Assembly: GCA_050013615.1 (NCBI GenBank)
Contig: JBEKEX010000146.1
Coordinates: 1-12,362, forward strand
DNA: 12,362 bases
Reading direction: 5' to 3'
Source: JBEKEX01 sp050013615
GTDB lineage: Bacteria; Chloroflexota; Anaerolineae; Anaerolineales; Anaerolineaceae
The notes under the pieces were generated by a model that made no database searches, had not been told where the DNA came from, and saw only the letters and a program-made list of their open reading frames with translations. Below are positions 6,878-12,362 of the stretch, piece by piece (the stretch's first letter is position 1; each line of letters opens with the position of its first letter). The position numbers and the translations under genes are program-made.

Positions 6878-7687
6878 ATGAACACACTGGCAAGCCTAAA
6901 AAAGAGCTCTGCCTATTTTTCATATCATGCGCTATGGGTTGCAATAGACTGGCTGTACCCACCGGAATGTGGCGGATGCGGCAAAATGGGTGTCCGTTGG
7001 TGCGCTGAATGCCACGCGAAAATCGTTCCGTTGAAGGAAAACCTTTGTGAACTATGCGGCGAGGTCTTGACCAAGCCCGGCATTTGTGATTCTTGTAAAT
7101 CCCACCCACCGGCTTTCAGTTCTTTGAGATCAGTAGCAGCTTTTGAAGGCCCCCTACGCACTGCCATCCATCATTTAAAATACAATCAGGACATTGCATT
7201 GGCGGAAAGCCTTTCGGAAATATTATTCCAGAAAATCCTCGAAATGAAATGGGATTTCGACATTATCACCAGCGTGCCTTTAAGTAAAGAGCGAATGAAG
7301 GAACGCGGTTATAACCAGTCCAGTCTGCTGGCCTATCCACTCGCCTTGCGACAACAAAAACCTTTCATCGAAAAGGCAATCGAACGCACCCGTGCAACTC
7401 ACTCACAAGTCGGGCTCAACAAGCAGGAACGCCAAGAAAATGTCCGGAATGCCTTCAGCGCAGATCCAAAACGGGTGGGACACAAAGCTGTACTGATCAT
7501 CGACGATGTTGCCACCACAGGAGCGACGCTGCGGGCATGTTCAGTTGCACTCATGGACGCCGGGGCCAAGGAAGTATACGGGCTGACGTTGGCACGTCCT
7601 GTAATGAGCATGGACGATTCATTTGAGGAAAGTTCAGATAAAAGTAACCTTAACCGCATCTTTCCCATCCAACTTAACACAGCTTGA
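6878..7687 (+). CDS. comF: ComF-family phosphoribosyltransferase-like protein
   Basis: A 269-residue cytoplasmic protein. The N-terminal part has four CxxC pairs (C31/C34, C42/C45, C57/C60, C70/C73), a double zinc-ribbon arrangement typical of ComF. A type I phosphoribosyltransferase fold follows, with HHLKYN, then ERGYNQS and the PRPP-loop motif VLIIDDVATTGAT (D209/D210). In competent bacteria ComF is needed for late steps of DNA uptake and interacts with recombination proteins; its substrate is not settled. It starts 18 nt after tadC and ends 18 nt before hpf, so it is probably co-transcribed with both. The start ATG has only a weak upstream AGAGAA. No other competence gene (comEA, comEC, dprA) is visible. 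Confidence 0.9.
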   Translation: MNTLASLKKSSAYFSYHALWVAIDWLYPPECGGCGKMGVRWCAECHAKIVPLKENLCELCGEVLTKPGICDSCKSHPPAFSSLRSVAAFEGPLRTAIHHLKYNQDIALAESLSEILFQKILEMKWDFDIITSVPLSKERMKERGYNQSSLLAYPLALRQQKPFIEKAIERTRATHSQVGLNKQERQENVRNAFSADPKRVGHKAVLIIDDVATTGATLRACSVALMDAGAKEVYGLTLARPVMSMDDSFEESSDKSNLNRIFPIQLNTA

Positions 7688-7705
7688 TTTCAAAGGAGGC
7701 ATAAG

Positions 7706-8272
7706 ATGACCGAGAAATTGAACATCAGTGTAAAGAACATGGAAGAGACCGAACGGATCAAGTCCTATATCTCTAGTAAGATTTCCAAGTTGGATCGATA
7801 TATGGGCGACATCGAAGAGATTAATATCGATCTCGCCTTTATGAAATCGGCGCGCAATGCCGCTGACCGTCACGCAGCACAAATCACTTTATATGGACGC
7901 CACGTAACGCTACGCACAGAAGAGTATGCAACCGACGTCCTCGCCGCCTTTGATAATGCGTTAGATAAAATGCAAAGGAAAATCGAGCGCTACAAAGGTA
8001 AACGGAATCACGGCAGAGGCGATGGGACCCCGGCATCAGAAGCTGTTCCTGAGGCCGTTATCATGGAAGATGAAACACAAGAGGAGCCGGTCATCGTTCG
8101 GCGGAAGCAATTTACGCTTTCCCCGATGAATGAACTCGAAGCGATCGAGCAGATGAGGCTACTGGAACACGATAATTTCTTTGTCTTCTATAACGCCGAT
8201 ACGAGTGCTATTAACATCCTATACCGTCGCCGCGATGGCACTTACGGCCTGATCGAGCCCAAGCTGGGCTAA
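7706..8272 (+). CDS. hpf: Ribosome hibernation-promoting factor, long form (HPF/RaiA)
   Basis: A 188-residue protein with two domains. Residues 1-105 form the S30AE/YfiA domain (beta-alpha-beta-beta-beta-alpha), which binds in the 30S decoding region. A charged linker (about 106-130) leads to the C-terminal domain FTLSPMNELEAIEQMRLLEHDN and the FFVFYNADT...ILYRRRDGTYGLIEP motif. That domain makes long HPF dimerise and pair 70S ribosomes into 100S particles. The length is usual for long HPF. Start ATG follows GGAGG. It ends the operon, and a hairpin terminator lies about 20 nt downstream. Linking hibernation to a pilus and comF operon may mean expression in slow growth, but this is inference. 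Confidence 0.93.
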   Translation: MTEKLNISVKNMEETERIKSYISSKISKLDRYMGDIEEINIDLAFMKSARNAADRHAAQITLYGRHVTLRTEEYATDVLAAFDNALDKMQRKIERYKGKRNHGRGDGTPASEAVPEAVIMEDETQEEPVIVRRKQFTLSPMNELEAIEQMRLLEHDNFFVFYNADTSAINILYRRRDGTYGLIEPKLG

Positions 8273-8294
8273 TCATTTTCACATCTAGCAATTT

Positions 8295-8330
8295 GAGCAC
8301 CAGGTGATCGATAACCCTGGCGCTCTTTCT
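8295..8330 (+). terminator. Terminator after hpf
   Basis: GAGCACCAGG (8295-8304) pairs with CCTGGCGCTC (8316-8325), 9 of 10 positions matched with one A/C mismatch, across an 11-nt loop. TTTCT follows. It would end the pilus-comF-hpf transcript before the efp promoter. Confidence 0.65.
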
Positions 8331-8358
8331 ATTCAGTTTTATCATGCTTTCTGCCATC

Positions 8359-8387
8359 TTGCCACGCCACTAAGCCTGCGCTATAAT
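8359..8387 (+). promoter_or_regulatory. Sigma70-type promoter of efp
   Basis: TTGCCA (8359-8364), a spacer of exactly 17 nt, then a perfect TATAAT (8382-8387). The predicted start is near 8394, leaving a leader of about 35 nt. This is the best promoter match in the window and fits constitutive expression of a translation factor. Confidence 0.8.
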
Positions 8388-8428
8388 CCTCCTGTTAATT
8401 TCAATTGAGGGAATGAGGTAAAGGTGCA

Positions 8429-8992
8429 ATGATTGATGTAAACGATCTCCGTAAAGGCGTAACGTTCGAAATGGACGATAATCTGTATCGCGTTTTGGAA
8501 TATAAGTTTAACAAACCCGGCCGTGGGCATGCCACCATACGCGTAACAGCCCGCAATCTGCGCACCGGCTCTACTATCGAAAGGACATTCAATTCAGGTG
8601 ATCGTATCCCGGAAGCGCGTCTGGATTACCATAACGTTCAATACCTTTACAACGATGGTGAAATCTATACTTTCATGGATCTGGAAACCTTTGATCAAAC
8701 TTCCATCAACAAAGAAACTCTGGGCGAATCCGCAGGTTATTTAAAAGACGGGATGGAAGTCAAGTTGACGCTCTATCAGAATGAACCTCTTGATGTCGAG
8801 CTTCCCACCTCAGTCGATTTGAAAGTAACGCAGGCAGAGATGGCTGTCAAGGGCGATACGGCAACCGGCGTCACCAAGCGAGTGACTGTGGAAACCGGTG
8901 TAAAGGTGGATGTCCCCTATTTCATCAATCAGGGCGACATGATCCGTGTGGATACACGCACCGGCAACTACGTGACACGCGTTCAATCCTAA
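8429..8992 (+). CDS. efp: Translation elongation factor P, arginine-tipped
   Basis: A 187-residue protein of standard EF-P length with three beta domains: KOW-like (about 1-62), OB (about 64-127, seen in the VQYLYNDGEIYTFMD and TFDQ motifs) and a C-terminal OB (about 129-187, ending in GDMIRVDTRTGNYVTRV). EF-P binds beside the P-site tRNA and relieves ribosomes stalled at polyproline. The loop of domain I reads KPGRGHA, so the residue at the tip, lysine in most bacteria, is R32. In some beta- and gamma-proteobacteria such arginine is rhamnosylated by EarP; no such enzyme is in the window. It is a single-gene unit with its own promoter and terminator. A purine-rich GAGGTAAAGG precedes the ATG. 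Confidence 0.96.
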   Translation: MIDVNDLRKGVTFEMDDNLYRVLEYKFNKPGRGHATIRVTARNLRTGSTIERTFNSGDRIPEARLDYHNVQYLYNDGEIYTFMDLETFDQTSINKETLGESAGYLKDGMEVKLTLYQNEPLDVELPTSVDLKVTQAEMAVKGDTATGVTKRVTVETGVKVDVPYFINQGDMIRVDTRTGNYVTRVQS

Positions 8993-9015
8993 CCAAGACT
9001 CAAACTAACCACCAG

Positions 9016-9056
9016 GCACGGCGAACATAACATCACGTTCTCGCCGTGCTTTGTTC
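9016..9056 (+). terminator. Strong intrinsic terminator after efp
   Basis: A perfect 9-bp stem, GCACGGCGA (9016-9024) with TCGCCGTGC (9041-9049), can be extended by GAAC/GTTC with a 2-nt bulge. It is followed by TTTGTTCT. It sits 24 nt past the efp stop. Confidence 0.88.
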
Positions 9057-9072
9057 TAGAAGATTATGATCT

Positions 9073-9408
9073 ATGCGCACACCAGCAGGAACCGAATGTA
9101 GTTTTTTTTATGGCGATTACTACAGAGGCCGCGACCTGGAAGAATGTCGGCTGATTGGAAATATACCTGCGCCGAAGAATTGGTCACCTGATCTATGCCA
9201 AAAATGCCCCGTACCGGCCATACAACGCGCCAACGCTTGTGAAAACATGATATTGCATGGGGAAGTTAAACCAGGCTTCTTGAGAATGCACCGCCAAGTC
9301 GTCGTTTCCGCATACTGTAAGAAAAGCCAACTTAACGTGAAAGAGCCGGAGATTGGCTGCCCACTATGCCATGATCTCGGTGTACTTATCCACGACTCGA
9401 CAAAATAA
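9073..9408 (+). CDS. Cysteine-rich protein of unknown function (111 residues)
   Basis: A small soluble protein with eight cysteines: C9, C25, C42, C45, C56, C82, C96, C99. Two are CxxC pairs (CQKC, CPLC). This spacing suggests a metal site, zinc or iron-sulfur. The aromatic N-terminal motif CSFFYGDYYRGRDLEECRLI looks conserved, and I have a faint memory of similar Chloroflexota proteins, but I cannot name a family. No signal peptide or membrane segment. It begins only 17 nt after the efp terminator, with a weak AGAAG upstream and no clear promoter, so its expression may depend on read-through or a promoter inside efp. It has no in-frame alternative start before residue 59. Codon use is like its neighbours, so I take it as a real gene. 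Confidence 0.8.
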   Translation: MRTPAGTECSFFYGDYYRGRDLEECRLIGNIPAPKNWSPDLCQKCPVPAIQRANACENMILHGEVKPGFLRMHRQVVVSAYCKKSQLNVKEPEIGCPLCHDLGVLIHDSTK

Positions 9409-9444
9409 CCTTCTTTGACCAGCTACTTTATTCAAATATTGCGC

Positions 9445-9484
9445 CGGATAATCGGCATTTCCAACAGATGCATAACATTATCCG
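9445..9484. repeat. Inverted repeat in the ftsH upstream region
   Basis: CGGATAAT (9445-9452) and ATTATCCG (9477-9484) are perfect 8-bp inverted copies separated by 24 nt. With a bulge the match can be stretched outward (ATATT / AAATAT). No T-run follows, so it is not a normal terminator. It may be a protein site or a loose structure at the end of the upstream message. Confidence 0.4.
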
Positions 9485-9550
9485 AAATATATGAGTTTCA
9501 TTAATACGGCCGTTAATCGCTTCCCATACCTAGCTTCTATGTCCATAGGT

Positions 9551-9559
9551 TGGTATAAT
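9551..9559 (+). promoter_or_regulatory. Extended -10 promoter of ftsH
   Basis: TGG followed by a perfect TATAAT (9554-9559) forms an extended -10 element (TGn-TATAAT). The -35 position (near 9531-9536) holds TAGCTT, a poor match, which extended -10 promoters can tolerate. The start would be near 9566, about 50 nt before the GTG. Confidence 0.6.
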
Positions 9560-9563
9560 TTCA

Positions 9564-9583
9564 TAATATTTAGATAAATATTA
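9564..9583. promoter_or_regulatory. 20-bp palindrome at the ftsH transcription start
   Basis: Two perfect 9-bp arms, TAATATTTA (9564-9572) and TAAATATTA (9575-9583), flank a GA centre. The predicted ftsH start point lies inside it, a classic position for a dimeric repressor. It differs from the CIRCE element. The arms are only A and T, so a chance match is more likely than for mixed sequence. Confidence 0.45.
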
Positions 9584-9615
9584 ATAGAACTCGGGCTTTT
9601 GCCTGGGAGGTATTT

Positions 9616-11478
<1,863 letters not shown>

Positions 11479-11496
11479 GAGACTTGATCAACTACA

Positions 11497-11540
11497 AAAA
11501 AGCTCTGCTCAGTCGGCTATGCGACAGGCGGGGCTTTTTT
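11497..11540. terminator. Bidirectional terminator between ftsH and the acyl-CoA synthetase
   Basis: AAAAAGCTCTGC (11497-11508) pairs with GCGGGGCTTTTT (11528-11539), 12 bp with two G-U pairs, across a 19-nt loop. The stem is followed by T on the plus strand and, because of the opening A-run, by T on the minus strand too. It serves ftsH, ending 18 nt upstream, and the leftward gene whose stop (11517-11519) sits in the loop. Confidence 0.88.
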
Positions 11541-12362
11541 ATTTTCCAGATGCATTCTGACCAGCTCGCGCCGGAGAAGTTTCCCTACAGAGGTGCGCGG
11601 CAATGAACTCAGAAATTCGACCTGGATCGGCACTTTATATTTCGTCAATCGTTGGGCGCACCAGGCAATAATCTCTTCCGGAGTTGCTTGCATACCCTCT
11701 CTTAAAACGATCCATGCCATGGCTGCTTCGCCATGCAGCTCGTCCGGGATGCCCGCCACCCCCGCTTCGAGGACCTTGGGATGGGTCATCAGGACGTCTT
11801 CGACCTCTCTTGGCCATACCTGAAAACCGCTGACCTTGATCAATTCTTTCTTTCTGTCCACCAGGTAAAAATAACCATCCACATCCATCCGGGCTATATC
11901 TCCCGTGTGCAGCCAACCGCCTTTTAAAGCGATTTCCGTTTCTTGGGGAAGGTTGTAATACCCCTGCATCACCTGTGGCCCGCGTACGATAAGTTCGCCA
12001 GCCTCGCCCACCGGCAAATCCCTGTCGGCTCCGTCCGGGCTGACGATACGGCATTCCACATCTGGCAATGGCAACCCAATCGAACCAATGCGATTTTCTC
12101 CGAACATCGGGTTGCAATGAGTAGCGGTGGGCGCCTCCGAAAGACCATACCCCTCCATCACCTTCCCGCCTGTGCTGGCCTCGAAGGCCTCTTTTGTTTC
12201 TTTATGTAAAGGCGCCGAACCGGAAATGCAGGCTTTGATCGAATCCAGTTTGTACTTGCCGGCGCGCACTGCCGGTGACTGGTTGATCATATGATAGATC
12301 TGAGGCACGCCGGGGAACAAGGTAACATGATAGCGCTCGATATTATCGAGCAATTCGTTTAC
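11517..12362 (-). CDS. Long-chain acyl-CoA synthetase (AMP-forming), C-terminal part
   Basis: The last 281 residues of an adenylate-forming enzyme of the ANL superfamily; the N-terminal part, with the P-loop-like motif, is beyond the right edge. The frame is open to the edge (VNELLDNIER), so the leucine near 12351-12353 is not a start. Visible motifs: SGSAPLHKET, the GYGLSEAPTATHCNP adenylate-binding motif, GWLHTGDIARMDVDGYFYLVDRKKELIKVSG (the A7-A8 region with the hinge) in parts, and the C-terminal PRTSVGKLLRREL with the catalytic lysine. These fit a FadD-like fatty acyl-CoA ligase, which activates fatty acids with ATP and CoA. Other carboxylic acid substrates are possible and cannot be excluded. 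It is convergent with ftsH. Confidence 0.92.
   Translation of the reverse strand, partial: VNELLDNIERYHVTLFPGVPQIYHMINQSPAVRAGKYKLDSIKACISGSAPLHKETKEAFEASTGGKVMEGYGLSEAPTATHCNPMFGENRIGSIGLPLPDVECRIVSPDGADRDLPVGEAGELIVRGPQVMQGYYNLPQETEIALKGGWLHTGDIARMDVDGYFYLVDRKKELIKVSGFQVWPREVEDVLMTHPKVLEAGVAGIPDELHGEAAMAWIVLREGMQATPEEIIAWCAQRLTKYKVPIQVEFLSSLPRTSVGKLLRRELVRMHLENKKAPPVA

Larger units (their letters stand above)
9409..9615. promoter_or_regulatory. Intergenic region upstream of ftsH
   Basis: This gap of 207 nt holds an imperfectly extended inverted repeat (8-bp perfect arms, 9445-9452 and 9477-9484), an extended -10 promoter (9551-9559), a palindrome (9564-9583) and a small hairpin (9592-9605) next to the ftsH ribosome-binding site. 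The AT content rises after 9465. Confidence 0.6.

Noticed and set aside
8415..8428. Upstream GTG as an alternative efp start
   Set aside because: The GTG at 8424 is out of frame with EF-P, and the ATG at 8429 gives the standard EF-P N-terminus and length.
9445..9484. Intrinsic terminator of the cysteine-rich gene
   Set aside because: The 8-bp arms are 24 nt apart and no T-run follows, so it was listed only as an inverted repeat.
11635..12117. Second minus-strand open frame of 160 codons in the acyl-CoA synthetase region
   Set aside because: Alternate frame of the synthetase, rich in Arg and Gly as expected from an off-frame read; the true frame holds all ANL motifs.

Overview
The window looks like chromosomal DNA from a filamentous-type Chloroflexota bacterium, most likely class Anaerolineae. 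This is inferred from protein resemblance and gene order, not from a database search. The pointers are a Tad/Flp pilus block with no secretin gene (as expected in a cell without a classical outer membrane), a Thr/Pro/Ala-rich linker in CpaB, a REC-ATPase form of CpaE, and comF followed by a long-form hpf. No mobile element, CRISPR array, tRNA or rRNA was seen.

Layout. (1) 1-807, minus strand: a 186-residue helical protein of unknown function, followed by the start of an SPFH-domain protein that runs off the left edge. (2) 808-1171: an AT-rich divergent regulatory region with a sigma70-like promoter for the left operon and a small palindrome on the pilus side. (3) 1172-6859, plus strand: the Tad pilus machine in the order cpaB, cpaE (REC + MinD-like ATPase), cpaF/tadA, tadB, tadC. 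tadB is broken: about 45 codons in the core of its conserved domain are missing and the frame changes at the junction. (4) 6878-8272: comF and long hpf/raiA follow with gaps of only 18 nt, so they probably share the pilus transcript, which ends at a hairpin near 8295-8330. (5) 8359-9056: efp with its own near-consensus promoter and a strong terminator; the EF-P carries arginine instead of lysine at the loop tip. (6) 9073-9408: a small eight-cysteine protein of unknown function. (7) 9409-9615: a regulatory region with an extended -10 promoter and a 20-bp palindrome at the predicted start point of ftsH. (8) 9616-11478: ftsH, complete. (9) 11497-11540: a bidirectional terminator. (10) 11517-12362, minus strand: the C-terminal part of an acyl-CoA synthetase running off the right edge.

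How the parts fit. CpaF should power pilin assembly or retraction, TadB and TadC form the inner platform, CpaE localises the machine, and CpaB lies outside the membrane. Pilin, prepilin peptidase and pseudopilin genes are not in the window. ComF belongs to a competence-associated family, and Tad pili drive transformation in at least one other bacterium, so a DNA-uptake role is plausible but unproven here. HPF, EF-P and FtsH are housekeeping translation and quality-control proteins. The points most worth checking are the tadB lesion, the arginine-tipped EF-P, the palindrome at ftsH and the two unrecognised conserved-looking proteins.
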